Below, in pieces: positions 1 through 6,842 of a stretch of 13,929 bases of DNA; positions within the stretch are counted from its first letter, which is position 1, and each line of letters starts with the position of its first letter. Under the pieces are notes generated by a model. The model saw only the letters and a list, made by a program, of their open reading frames with translations, had not been told where the DNA came from and searched no databases. The translations under genes and the position numbers were made by a program. Origin of the DNA: Bacteriovoracaceae bacterium UBA7317 (GTDB taxonomy: Bacteria > Bdellovibrionota > Bacteriovoracia > Bacteriovoracales > Bacteriovoracaceae); contig DKQD01000121.1 in NCBI GenBank assembly GCA_002474345.1, positions 27,936 through 41,864 on the forward strand, in the 5' to 3' direction.

Positions 1-1
1 T

Positions 2-706
2 GAAACAGGAGGAATAATGATTTCACCTCTTGCAGGAATTACCAAACTCAAGCCAACATTCGCCACACTTCCATTACCAGGTATTTGTCCTGTCCTTCTT
101 GATGATGAAGGAAAAGAAATTGAAGGAAATGGTGTAAGTGGAAACCTTTGTATCAAACACCCATGGCCCTCCATGGCAAGAACCGTTTATGGCGACCACA
201 ACCGCTATAGAGACACTTATTTTTCTCGTTTTCCAGGCTATTACTTCACGGGAGATGGCTGCAAGAGAGATGAGGAAGGTTTCTATCGTATAACAGGACG
301 AGTAGACGATGTCTTAAACGTTTCAGGTCACCGTTTAGGAACTGCTGAAATAGAAGATGCAATAAACCAATGCGAGGAGATTGTTGAATCTGCTGTTGTG
401 GGCTTCCCGCACGAAATAAAGGGTCAAGGAATTTACGCCTACGTTATTCCAAAAAGTTCAATTGAAAATAAAGATGACCTTAAAAAGAAAGTTAATGAAA
501 CTATTACAAAAATTATTGGTCCCCTAGCAAAGCCGGATAAGTTGCAAATTGTTCCAGGTCTACCTAAAACCCGTTCAGGGAAAATTATGAGGAGAATTCT
601 AAGAAAGATAGCTGCTGGAGACTTTACAAACTTTGGGGATACATCAACATTGTTAGACCCTAGCGTGGTAGAGTCCATCAAGGAAGGATTTCAACAAACG
701 CTTTAA
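2..706 (+). CDS. acs: Acetyl-CoA synthetase (AMP-forming), C-terminal part, 5' truncated by window
   Basis: This gene enters from the left edge in frame 2; 234 residues are visible of a protein that is usually about 650 residues long. Acs makes acetyl-CoA from acetate, ATP and CoA through an acetyl-adenylate in the cytoplasm. The fragment opens with ETGG, part of the ATP-binding motif that follows WWQT in this family. It then shows YYFTGD with RITGRVDDVLNVSGHRLG, which carries the AMP-ribose Asp and the hinge between the large domain and the mobile C-terminal domain. Near the end is PKTRSGKIMRR; its Lys (codon at 581-583) is the catalytic lysine that in Salmonella Acs is switched off by acetylation. 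The ATG at 17 is internal to the family alignment, not the true start. It converges with the next gene across 13 bases; a weak AAACG/CGTTT hairpin with a T run (696-720) overlaps its stop. Identification is firm at family level; a propionyl-CoA synthetase is less likely. Confidence 0.93.
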   Translation, partial: ETGGIMISPLAGITKLKPTFATLPLPGICPVLLDDEGKEIEGNGVSGNLCIKHPWPSMARTVYGDHNRYRDTYFSRFPGYYFTGDGCKRDEEGFYRITGRVDDVLNVSGHRLGTAEIEDAINQCEEIVESAVVGFPHEIKGQGIYAYVIPKSSIENKDDLKKKVNETITKIIGPLAKPDKLQIVPGLPKTRSGKIMRRILRKIAAGDFTNFGDTSTLLDPSVVESIKEGFQQTL

Positions 707-719
707 ATAAGGTCGTTTT

Positions 720-1346
720 TTAGTTTCCTTGTGAAAGATTTAATTTATGCATAGAAAAGAGTAAGGTAGTGAAAAGGTCCAAACATTGCTTTTTCACTTC
801 CGGATCTCTTTCTTTTAAGTTCATTAAATAGCTCTGAGTTACTTCCTTAATTCCGAGAATATAGCCACCAACCTTGTCATCATGGATATGCTCTAGGATA
901 AGCTTTAACATTTGTTGTCCCTCAACATAGTATTTGGCAGGGTTTTGTTCTGGAGCAAGCTTGACTAACTTTTCAACAAGCCTAAGACAAACATCATTGG
1001 TATCCAGTTGATAACCTTCTTCCTTTAACTTCTCGTTATAGTGAATAAGAACCAAATTTGAAAAGGCAACATCCATTGCAAACTGATGGGTCGGTTCCAA
1101 GACGAAATCTTTTTTCTTTCCAACCAGAGAATTTTTAACAATATGAAAAATATCGAGAACAACAGCTTTTTTTAGTCTTTTTTCAAAGTTCTCAGGGAGC
1201 GCCTTAGGAAAGGGACCAAAAGTTCCATCATAAAGCTTTTCAACAATACCTCTCGTTGTTGGTTTTTCCTCAAGGCCCTTTAGCTCTTCCTCATACTTTT
1301 TAGACCTAAAAAACCTTTCTTTTAAGGAGTTAAACCAACCCATCAT
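720..1346 (-). CDS. Conserved-looking helical protein of unknown function, 208 aa, downstream of a receiver gene
   Basis: I do not recognise a family. The product is 208 residues, charged, without signal peptide or membrane segment, so probably cytoplasmic. After a basic N-terminal stretch (FNSLKERFFRSKKYEEEL, about residues 5-22) nearly the whole chain looks helical, for example residues 55-72, 86-108, 117-130 and 143-156. No Cys/His cluster or nucleotide-binding motif is visible. Two consecutive ATG codons (1346 and 1343) start the gene; the GAG of a weak Shine-Dalgarno, GTGAG, lies 6 bases before the first, so I keep the first. It starts 27 bases after the stop of the receiver gene at 1374-1757 on the same strand, so the two are probably co-transcribed, and it could be the receiver's partner or target. 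That link is inference from position only. Confidence 0.8.
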   Translation of the reverse strand: MMGWFNSLKERFFRSKKYEEELKGLEEKPTTRGIVEKLYDGTFGPFPKALPENFEKRLKKAVVLDIFHIVKNSLVGKKKDFVLEPTHQFAMDVAFSNLVLIHYNEKLKEEGYQLDTNDVCLRLVEKLVKLAPEQNPAKYYVEGQQMLKLILEHIHDDKVGGYILGIKEVTQSYLMNLKERDPEVKKQCLDLFTTLLFSMHKLNLSQGN

Positions 1347-1373
1347 AAAATTCTCACTTTTTTTAGAGATAGA

Positions 1374-1757
1374 CTATCCTTTCTTTTTTCTTTTAAGAAC
1401 TCTTTCAACGGCCGATAAAACTTTTTCCGATTTAAAAGGCTTGGTTATCCAGGCAACAACCCCAGCATCTTTCCCAATTTCTTTACTTGCCTTGCTTGCC
1501 TCAGTCGTCAACATTAAAATCGGAATGTCTTTTAAAACATCATCCAAATGGACTAGGCGTACCATTTCCAAACCATCCATTTCTGGCATATTTACATCAC
1601 ACAAGACAATATCAATTTTGTCTTTTGAATCTTTCAATGCCTCAAGACCTAATCGACCATTTTCTGCTTCAATGACCTCATAGTCGGCTTCTGCAAAAGC
1701 CCTCTGTAATTGGACACGAACAGTTTCAGAGTCATCAATGATAAGTATAGTTCTCAC
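1374..1757 (-). CDS. Stand-alone CheY-like receiver domain protein
   Basis: A 127-residue single receiver domain with no output domain, so it should act by protein-protein contact when phosphorylated by a histidine kinase. All key residues are present: acidic pair D8-D9 (LIIDDSETVR), phospho-acceptor D54 in CDVNMPEMDG, switch Thr T84 in LMLTTEAS, and K106 in ITKPF. The MP turn and the DG after the phosphorylation site follow the consensus. The start is GTG at 1757, supported by AGAAGGTG five bases upstream; the protein then begins in the usual place for a CheY fold. A TATACT hexamer on the minus strand (1792-1797) could be a -10 box, but I see no good -35. It is the first gene of a likely two-gene unit with the helical orphan at 720-1346. 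No kinase is encoded nearby, so its input is unknown. Confidence 0.95.
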   Translation of the reverse strand: MRTILIIDDSETVRVQLQRAFAEADYEVIEAENGRLGLEALKDSKDKIDIVLCDVNMPEMDGLEMVRLVHLDDVLKDIPILMLTTEASKASKEIGKDAGVVAWITKPFKSEKVLSAVERVLKRKKKG

Positions 1758-1886
1758 CTATTCACCTTCTAATTTTATTAACTTTAAGTAGAGTATAAGC
1801 CGAAAAAAAAATGGCGGGTATGGAGTAAAAAACTCTTTTCCTAGATTGAAACAGAGTAAAGAAGCCTGAGTTAAAACATCCGAGAT

Positions 1887-1916
1887 AAAAAGGGGGGTGT
1901 GTTTTCCCCCCTTTTT
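1887..1916 (-). terminator. Strong intrinsic terminator, potentially bidirectional
   Basis: A perfect stem: AAAAAGGGGGG (1887-1897), an 8-base loop, and CCCCCCTTTTT (1906-1916). Read on the minus strand it has six G:C pairs followed by a T run, 22 bases past the stop of the YceI-family gene, so it should end that transcript before the receiver gene. The symmetric A/T flanks mean it could work in both directions, though no plus-strand gene feeds into it here. Confidence 0.88.
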
Positions 1917-1938
1917 AATAGGTCAATAAGAAAGCTAA

Positions 1939-2502
1939 TTACTTAAGTTTAATCAGAAAACTAAGCTTTACATCGTCATGGATTACTTTATCGCCTAAGT
2001 TTTTAAAGAAGGAACTAGATCCGTACTTTATATTATAATGAGTCCTATCAAAGACGAGGTCACCTTTAAAATTTGGGCCGGCTTTTTTAGCAATAAATTC
2101 AACTGGCTTGCTTACCCCTTTTATAAGAAGGGAACCCTTCACCTTAAGATCTCCATTTGGAAGTGCTTTTGACCCCTTAATATTGAGGACCGCTGTTTTA
2201 AATTTCTTTACTGAGAAAAAATCATCAGATTTAAGATGGTCTATAAGCTTTGTCCGCCATTTACCTTCCTTCATGTCATCAGATGAGAGGGTGTCCATAT
2301 CGACAATAAATTGACCCTTCTTAATCAGACCCTTTTCAAGTTCAACTGAAGCCGTCTTTATTTTTATGGGTCCTTCATGAGACCCTGTCACCTTAGTGGC
2401 CTTCCACCTCAACCAACTTTTTTTCAAGTCAATATTTGATGCTTGAAGGTTTAAACACACGAAAAAAGAAACTAAAATTGGTAACGACCATTTTCCGATC
2501 AT
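1939..2502 (-). CDS. Periplasmic YceI-family protein
   Basis: A 187-residue protein with a signal peptide: K4, a hydrophobic core LPILVSFFVCLNL, and a cleavage site near QAS-N (about residue 22). The rest fits the YceI fold, a lipocalin-like barrel that binds isoprenoid or other amphipathic ligands; length and order match the family. Visible family features are WKATKVTGSHEG after the first strand, FIVDMDTLSSDD, HLKSDDFFSVKKF, and the closing FDRTHYNIKYGS with DDVKLSFLI. Ligand and physiological role are not fixed for most members, so no specific substrate is claimed. The ATG at 2502 is preceded by AAGGAGAGGA, a strong ribosome site. It follows the outer-membrane barrel gene by 48 bases on the same strand, so the two probably share a transcript ended by the hairpin at 1887-1916. 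Confidence 0.9.
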   Translation of the reverse strand: MIGKWSLPILVSFFVCLNLQASNIDLKKSWLRWKATKVTGSHEGPIKIKTASVELEKGLIKKGQFIVDMDTLSSDDMKEGKWRTKLIDHLKSDDFFSVKKFKTAVLNIKGSKALPNGDLKVKGSLLIKGVSKPVEFIAKKAGPNFKGDLVFDRTHYNIKYGSSSFFKNLGDKVIHDDVKLSFLIKLK

Positions 2503-2550
2503 AAGTCCTCTCCTTTTATTTTGATTAAAAAATTAAGTTAAAAAAGCATA

Positions 2551-3639
2551 TTAAAAAAATAATCTAAGAGACAGAGAGTGAAAAGAGGATAACTTAACTC
2601 CATCAATTGAACTTTTCTTAGGCAATTTCAAAAGATAATCCAATTGCCCTATAAGACCGTTTACTTTTAAACCAACATTCCAATGCTCTGGGTCCATAGT
2701 AAGCTTTGTCGATATGCCAAGCTTTCCTTTCAGAGTGCTCGCTGCTAACTCACTTCCAAGATAATACGCTTCTCCCCAACTATAATGACCAGCTCTTTGA
2801 TGAGCTCCCGCTAGTGCCTTAATTGAGTACCCTTTATGCTTCCATTTATAAGACCCATGAAGCGCCATTAAAGATTTGTTTCCATAGGCAAAGTCATTGT
2901 TTTTAGGGGCGACTAATTCCATTAATTTTAAATTTTCCATAAAGTAATTTACATTCCAGCGCCGCCTTCTGTATCCGATACCAAAATCTAAGGCCAAATC
3001 CCCATGAAGGTTTTGTCCAGCAGCATTAATATTGGGAGGATCAGATTGATAGCTAGCTGCATCCCTTTTTATATTAAGATCAGTTTTGAAGGTTGAGTGA
3101 AACTTTAAAAACCCAATATACCTTTTTCTGTAGCGGAAGTGTAATTTAGGTCCCAAACCTGTTTCTAAATGGTTATAAAAGTAAAAGACATTATTAACAA
3201 AACCAATGTTTACCTGGTAATTCGCGTTGTATTCGAAATTCGGGGAAAACTTGACCCTAAATAACTTAAACTTTGGAAGGGGGAATCCAAGGTCTGTATT
3301 TACTCCTCCACCTTGCTCAGTTCCATTGTTATCACTTAAAAATTTTAGTATCGCCACTCCTTGTGCAACTTCATCATCTTTTTCCTTTTCTAGTGTTGTC
3401 CCAAGCTCTCCAACACTTTTTGCTAAACTAAGAACAGAAGTATTAAGAACTCCCCCCGTTTCAAAGTAAAAATCCCTTGATTTGGAATCTGAGAGCTTAT
3501 TCATTTTTAGCCTGTCCTTAAAAAGAGACAGTCTTTTAACAGGGTCATATGATCTTGCGTTTTGAATAGAAAAAAGGGAGGTAAGTACAAAAAAGAGACT
3601 TACTAAAAACCTCGTGTTTTTATTAAAAGCTAGCTCCAT
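2551..3639 (-). CDS. Predicted outer-membrane beta-barrel protein
   Basis: A 362-residue exported protein. The N-terminus has Lys/Arg followed by FLVSLFFVLTSLFSIQ and a likely cleavage near NARS-Y (about residue 30). From about residue 120 the sequence turns into alternating polar/aromatic strands, such as FEYNANYQVNIGFVNNVFYF, HFRYRKRYIGFLKFHSTF and WNVNYFMENLKL. It ends in LSLRLFF, the C-terminal Phe beta-signal recognised by the BAM machinery. Residues 30-110 are more helical and charged, perhaps a periplasmic or plug-like segment; the layout vaguely recalls the TraF_2/'conjugal transfer TraF' barrel group, but I cannot confirm it. ATG at 3639 has AAGGA six bases upstream. It is probably the first gene of an operon with the YceI-family gene 48 bases downstream. 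Transport substrate is unknown. Confidence 0.8.
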   Translation of the reverse strand: MELAFNKNTRFLVSLFFVLTSLFSIQNARSYDPVKRLSLFKDRLKMNKLSDSKSRDFYFETGGVLNTSVLSLAKSVGELGTTLEKEKDDEVAQGVAILKFLSDNNGTEQGGGVNTDLGFPLPKFKLFRVKFSPNFEYNANYQVNIGFVNNVFYFYNHLETGLGPKLHFRYRKRYIGFLKFHSTFKTDLNIKRDAASYQSDPPNINAAGQNLHGDLALDFGIGYRRRRWNVNYFMENLKLMELVAPKNNDFAYGNKSLMALHGSYKWKHKGYSIKALAGAHQRAGHYSWGEAYYLGSELAASTLKGKLGISTKLTMDPEHWNVGLKVNGLIGQLDYLLKLPKKSSIDGVKLSSFHSLSLRLFF

Positions 3640-3730
3640 AAGCTTTCCTTAAAATCTTACTGATAATTAGCACCATCAGAGTTAATTATTCTTTAAAAGG
3701 ATAAAAGTAAAAGCGGCTTCAGTCTAATGG

Positions 3731-3759
3731 AAAAAGCTTGTGAGGCAAATAAACCTCAC
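3731..3759 (-). terminator. Probable intrinsic terminator after the 139-aa orphan gene
   Basis: Inverted repeat GTGAGG (3740-3745) and CCTCAC (3754-3759) with an 8-base loop. On the minus strand the six-pair stem is followed by AAGCTTTTTCC, a short T run. It lies about 43 bases past the stop at 3802. The T run is separated from the stem by four bases, which lowers confidence. Confidence 0.5.
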
Positions 3760-3801
3760 TCAACCAAAGGCAAGAGTTTTAAAGGGAAATAAAGAAAAAA
3801 A

Positions 3802-4221
3802 TCACTCTCTCAGATAAGCTTTAACGACTCGTTGAACCGCTTGATCTCTAAAAATTCTTTTTACAGGGTGGTACTCTTTTTTAACAGCTTCTCTAATAAG
3901 TTTATCGTAATCATCTTCATCTAGTATTGGATACTCATTCATTTTCTCAATCAACTCTAATAGAGTTTGGGCCTTTTTTTCATCGCTTTCATGGACCATT
4001 ATTTTCTTCTTCCAGCCTGTATGGTCACTTTCCTTTACAACAATGACAATTTTACCATCCTCCCCACCTAAAGCATTAAGAACAACATTAAAGTTACTAA
4101 TTTCAGCAAAGCTTCCATGGTTAAAATCCAAAGAGGCACGCCTGCACTCTATCCCTTCATAGTAACCAGTATAATTTTCACCATCATAGTTTTCAGGACG
4201 TTTCCACAATCTTAGCTTCAA
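3802..4221 (-). CDS. Small soluble protein of unknown function, 139 aa
   Basis: No family recognised with confidence. The protein is 139 residues, highly charged, without signal peptide or membrane segment. The first half looks like beta strands (RLWKRPENYDGENYTGYYEG, then FNVVLNALGG and KIVIVVKESD); the second half is helical, with an acidic run YPILDEDDYDKLIREA (about residues 97-112) and a basic end, IFRDQAVQRVVKAYLRE. Acidic 'YPxLDEDDY' patterns occur in some poorly characterised phage and plasmid proteins; this is a weak resemblance from memory only. The start is TTG at 4221, with AGAAGGGGG about seven bases upstream; no ATG lies near the 5' end. It stands alone: 269 bases separate it from the upstream gene and a likely terminator follows it. 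Confidence 0.75.
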   Translation of the reverse strand: MKLRLWKRPENYDGENYTGYYEGIECRRASLDFNHGSFAEISNFNVVLNALGGEDGKIVIVVKESDHTGWKKKIMVHESDEKKAQTLLELIEKMNEYPILDEDDYDKLIREAVKKEYHPVKRIFRDQAVQRVVKAYLRE

Positions 4222-4293
4222 AACCTACCCCCTTCTAAACGGCCGGAAAAGAGTCAAAACAACATTAAACAAAAAAGCCCTTTAACAGACTTT

Positions 4294-4320
4294 ATGTTGT
4301 GAAATTATACAACGCAACAT
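4294..4320. promoter_or_regulatory. Nested inverted repeat in the leader of the 139-aa orphan gene
   Basis: The 269-base gap 4222-4490 holds one structured element: ATGTTG (4294-4299) pairs with CAACAT (4315-4320), and GTTGT (4296-4300) also pairs with ACAAC (4309-4313). On the minus strand a TATAAT hexamer (4304-4309) sits in the centre of the repeat, 74 to 84 bases ahead of the TTG start at 4221. This could be a -10 box overlapped by an operator, but no good -35 is placed 16-18 bases away. The rest of the gap is A/T-rich with nothing else I can name; a weak TGCC/GGCA hairpin (4462-4479) may end the upstream gene. Confidence 0.4.
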
Positions 4321-4490
4321 TAGAACCACGCTCTTTTTTCACCCAAAATAAAAAAGAAAAATTTTTAAAAGCAAACCCTCCTTTTAATTACAAGAAATTA
4401 CCCATAAAGGTAAAAATAGATCTATAAAAAATGTTTTAAAAAAATGGTTTAAAAGTAATCTTGCCAAGAATTCAAGGCAGTATGGTAGAG

Positions 4491-5072
4491 TTAGAAGAAG
4501 AAAGAAGTTCCACTATCATCTATATCAGCCTTTTCAACAACCTTTGATAAAACTTCTGAATCATAAATTTCTATTAAAATCTGGTTTCTTATCACGCTTT
4601 CATCCATAAGGATTTCCCAAGCATCCTCAAAGACAAATTCACCTTCATCAGTTTTAGGATGCTGATTAAAAAATATTTGGTCTCTGGACCTTGTTAAAAA
4701 AGGAAGGCTAATAGAAGAGTTAAAACCCTTGTTTTCAAAACTACTTTTAATAGCCCCTGCAAAAAGGTTGCAGTACTCCTTCATAAAATCTTCAATCATA
4801 TCCCTAGAAATTTCATCCTTCGACTTACAACCAAGACCCCTCATCGCGAACAGTCTGGCCTCCTCTAGAGTAAAGTGGGTTTTGAAGTTTAACTTAATTC
4901 CAATGCTTGTTAAAAACACGAGGGAAAGAGACTCTTGGTCACTAGAGTCCCCTTTTTCTTTGCACTCCCTTTGAATTAGAGTTTCGCAACCGATATGTCC
5001 CTGCAACCTCTGAAGACTCAGTTGCCTACAAAGCTTCATTAATGATTGGACGTTTTCCTTAAAGTCTTTCAA
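4491..5072 (-). CDS. CheX/CheC-like protein, putative receiver-domain phosphatase
   Basis: A 193-residue soluble protein. CheX and CheC speed up removal of phosphate from CheY-type receivers, using a helix with the motif ExxN whose Glu and Asn reach into the receiver active site. Here E99-Y-C-N102 sits in a helix reading DFMKEYCNLFAGAIKSSF, which matches the usual placement 'ExxNxxAGxxK', and is followed by SISLPFL, as in CheX where a strand with a conserved Pro follows. Before it, SLVFLTSIGIKLNFKTHFTLEEARLFAMRGLG resembles the strand-helix unit that ends in 'MLG' in CheX. It is about 35 residues longer than typical CheX, mostly at the N-terminus. Start TTG at 5072 has GGGTG five bases upstream; the next ATG (5039) lacks a well-placed site. 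Only one ExxN helix is seen, as in CheX. Two stand-alone receivers in this window are candidate substrates; that is inference. Confidence 0.6.
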   Translation of the reverse strand: MKDFKENVQSLMKLCRQLSLQRLQGHIGCETLIQRECKEKGDSSDQESLSLVFLTSIGIKLNFKTHFTLEEARLFAMRGLGCKSKDEISRDMIEDFMKEYCNLFAGAIKSSFENKGFNSSISLPFLTRSRDQIFFNQHPKTDEGEFVFEDAWEILMDESVIRNQILIEIYDSEVLSKVVEKADIDDSGTSFFF

Positions 5073-5140
5073 AATAACACCCGTTTAAATTGCTTAAGAT
5101 TACCTTGAGAAAGTCTTAAAGGTTTCTTAAGCTTACTTTC

Positions 5141-5146
5141 ATTATA
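5141..5146 (-). promoter_or_regulatory. Candidate -10 box upstream of the CheX-like gene
   Basis: A consensus TATAAT on the minus strand (plus-strand ATTATA), 69 bases before the TTG start at 5072. No convincing -35 is found 16-18 bases upstream, so this is only a suggestion. The rest of the gap 5073-5306 is A/T-rich; GCC (5261-5263)/GGC (5274-5276) with an adjacent T run could be part of a weak terminator near the end of the gene at 5307. Confidence 0.3.
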
Positions 5147-5306
5147 CACCCAAAACACTCCATAAGTTTCCTATCTTAAGGGTTTTGCAGTAAATGTCTG
5201 TTTTCTTATTTTTTTACATTTTCCTCTGATAAATATTATTTGTTAGAAAACTTACAAATTGCCTCTTTCAAGTGGCTTTTTTCCATTACGTCACCTAACC
5301 CCTTTC

Positions 5307-6332
5307 TTACTTACTCTTTACTTTGGCCTTTATTTTATCTGGGTCAGTTTCTTGTTGCCTGTCCTTACTATATCCGCAGGCCAGTTTTGGGTTTTTTATT
5401 AACCTCGAACAGTCCCTGTGACTAATTTTGCTCGTTGCTGAACGAGGAACAGGGAGGTTTGCACACCTAGTTAACACTTCTTTTCCAATTCTCAAGGCAT
5501 CATCATCCTTTTTAATGTTCCACTTGCAAAGATAACTCGCACCGAGCTCTGTACTATACTCTGCTTCAGAAGGCTTGGTTTTCACAGTTTGCTTGTGGAA
5601 CTTAATAGACTTGTCTAAATCCCCATCAACAGGAGAAAGTAACTTCATGAACCAACCGTGAGGGGCCATCCTGTACATAACCCCCAAAGCGAAGGCCGAA
5701 ACCCCAATTGAGGTATTCCCCGAGGCATACCGATAGTGCTGTTTTCCCTCGTTGGCCAAACGGTTCGCATTGTTAAAGGCCTTCTCAACTTTACCAGCAT
5801 TAAAAAGAGTACTCCAGATCCCAGCATTAGTCATAACCCTCCCTAAAAGGGCACCTATGTGCATCTCACAATTGTATTCCTCAGGGGCCAAGGCCCTACA
5901 TTTTAAAGCGTATTCATAACCTTTCTTAAAAAGTACTCCCTTTATTTTAGTGGCCTTCTCATCTTGCCTAAGACCCTCAAACATAATGTTCTTAGCAAGG
6001 AGCCAGTAAATATTATGGTTTTTCGGATCTTTCTTTTCAGCTTCCTTTAAAAGTTTAAGGGCCAGCCTATAATTTTCATCATCAATCGCCAATTCTGCCT
6101 TCCATAAATCTATGTAAATCCCTTTTTTCTCGATAGCGTTGATGAGACCTGTAGGAAGTTTATGGTCTCCTTCATAGGCCGCTGAATAAAGCGTCCTGTC
6201 ATATTGTTTTGGGAAAGGAAGTCCATACTCTTTTGTAACAATTTCCTCTATATTTGAGGCATTATAATCAATACCCATTGCCAAGCCACTGAATCCAAAA
6301 AGAAGAACAGTAAGAAGTCTTACAAAATACAT
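5307..6332 (-). CDS. Exported helical-repeat (TPR-like) protein
   Basis: A 341-residue protein with a signal peptide (YFVRLLTVLLFGFSGLAMG, probable cleavage around residue 20), hence periplasmic or envelope-located. The mature part is helical with TPR character: ENYRLALKLLKEAEKKDPKNHNIYWLLAK matches a TPR with the typical closing Pro, and CRALAPEEYNCEMHIGALLG looks like a second. The later part (GVSAFALGVMYRMAPHGWFMKLLSP, then DLDKSIKFHKQTVKTKPSEAEYSTELGASYL) resembles the C-terminal region of RMDN/TPR proteins, where a W...L..P segment precedes the last repeats. TPRs bind partner proteins; the partner is unknown. I moved the start from TTG 6338 to ATG 6332, because GGGAG lies directly against the TTG but six bases before the ATG. 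Six Cys residues occur, some near the C-terminus (TRCANLP, DCSRL, LACGY), so disulfides are possible. Confidence 0.72.
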   Translation of the reverse strand: MYFVRLLTVLLFGFSGLAMGIDYNASNIEEIVTKEYGLPFPKQYDRTLYSAAYEGDHKLPTGLINAIEKKGIYIDLWKAELAIDDENYRLALKLLKEAEKKDPKNHNIYWLLAKNIMFEGLRQDEKATKIKGVLFKKGYEYALKCRALAPEEYNCEMHIGALLGRVMTNAGIWSTLFNAGKVEKAFNNANRLANEGKQHYRYASGNTSIGVSAFALGVMYRMAPHGWFMKLLSPVDGDLDKSIKFHKQTVKTKPSEAEYSTELGASYLCKWNIKKDDDALRIGKEVLTRCANLPVPRSATSKISHRDCSRLIKNPKLACGYSKDRQQETDPDKIKAKVKSK

Positions 6333-6450
6333 AATCAACTCCCAGTTAAATTTTCTATCCCCCTATTTTAAACAAAACATTGGCCACTTAAAGTTTTTTT
6401 AGAAAAAATAGTACAATACAATAAACATTATTCAACAAGGTCTCTATAAA

Positions 6451-6822
6451 ATGGATAGAAAATCAATCTCAAACCTGATTCAGGATTTCGACAAGAAGTT
6501 TTCGGATGCTTTCCCTAAACAACCAAACTTTGAAATTAAATATAAACCCTCTAAACAAGAAGTTTTTATCACTGTATCCTTTAAGATCGATATCAAACAA
6601 TCTCTGGAAGAGGTCATGGAAAGTTTGAGGAGATGGGATGGGGAATTTAAGAAGACGTTTAAACCCTACACGCTATCATTTGATATGCAAAACAAACAAA
6701 TATGTCTCTCCTACAACTTTTTCCAATCATACCTTAAAATGGAAAAGGAAAATATGATTACTGATGAATATATTCAAATTGTAAAGGATGCTTTAACCAA
6801 AGTTAAAGATCAAGTTTACTAA
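6451..6822 (+). CDS. Small protein of unknown function co-transcribed with a receiver gene, 123 aa
   Basis: Not recognised. The 123-residue chain has no signal peptide or membrane segment. Predicted elements by eye: helix (residues 3-18), two strands (FEIKYKP and EVFITVSFKID), helix (residues 50-66), two strands (YTLSFDMQ and QICLSYNFF), and a C-terminal helix (residues 102-120), giving an alpha-beta-beta-alpha-beta-beta-alpha order with internal two-fold character. No catalytic motif is apparent. ATG at 6451 has AAGG ten bases upstream. The receiver gene begins 20 bases after its stop, so a shared transcript is likely and the protein may be the receiver's partner. The divergent gap 6339-6450 must hold its promoter; TACAAT near 6411-6416 could be a -10 box but lacks a clear -35. 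Confidence 0.75.
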   Translation: MDRKSISNLIQDFDKKFSDAFPKQPNFEIKYKPSKQEVFITVSFKIDIKQSLEEVMESLRRWDGEFKKTFKPYTLSFDMQNKQICLSYNFFQSYLKMEKENMITDEYIQIVKDALTKVKDQVY

Positions 6823-6842
6823 CTCTTTAAGGTAATAAGCAT

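Noticed and set aside
439..681. Minus-strand frame of 80 codons inside acs
   Set aside because: The plus strand encodes conserved Acs motifs throughout; this is a shadow frame.
1823..1835. GAGT/ACTC mini-hairpin upstream of the first receiver gene
   Set aside because: Only four pairs, A-rich loop, no consistent relation to a promoter or gene end.
5240..5425. Plus-strand frame of 61 codons with hydrophobic content
   Set aside because: It starts with TTG without a spaced ribosome site and overlaps the 3' end of the exported TPR-like gene in antisense; the composition is a shadow of that gene.
6374..6400. Possible sigma-54 promoter (TTGGCCAC) in the divergent gap before the 123-aa gene
   Set aside because: The downstream GC element at the required spacing is missing.
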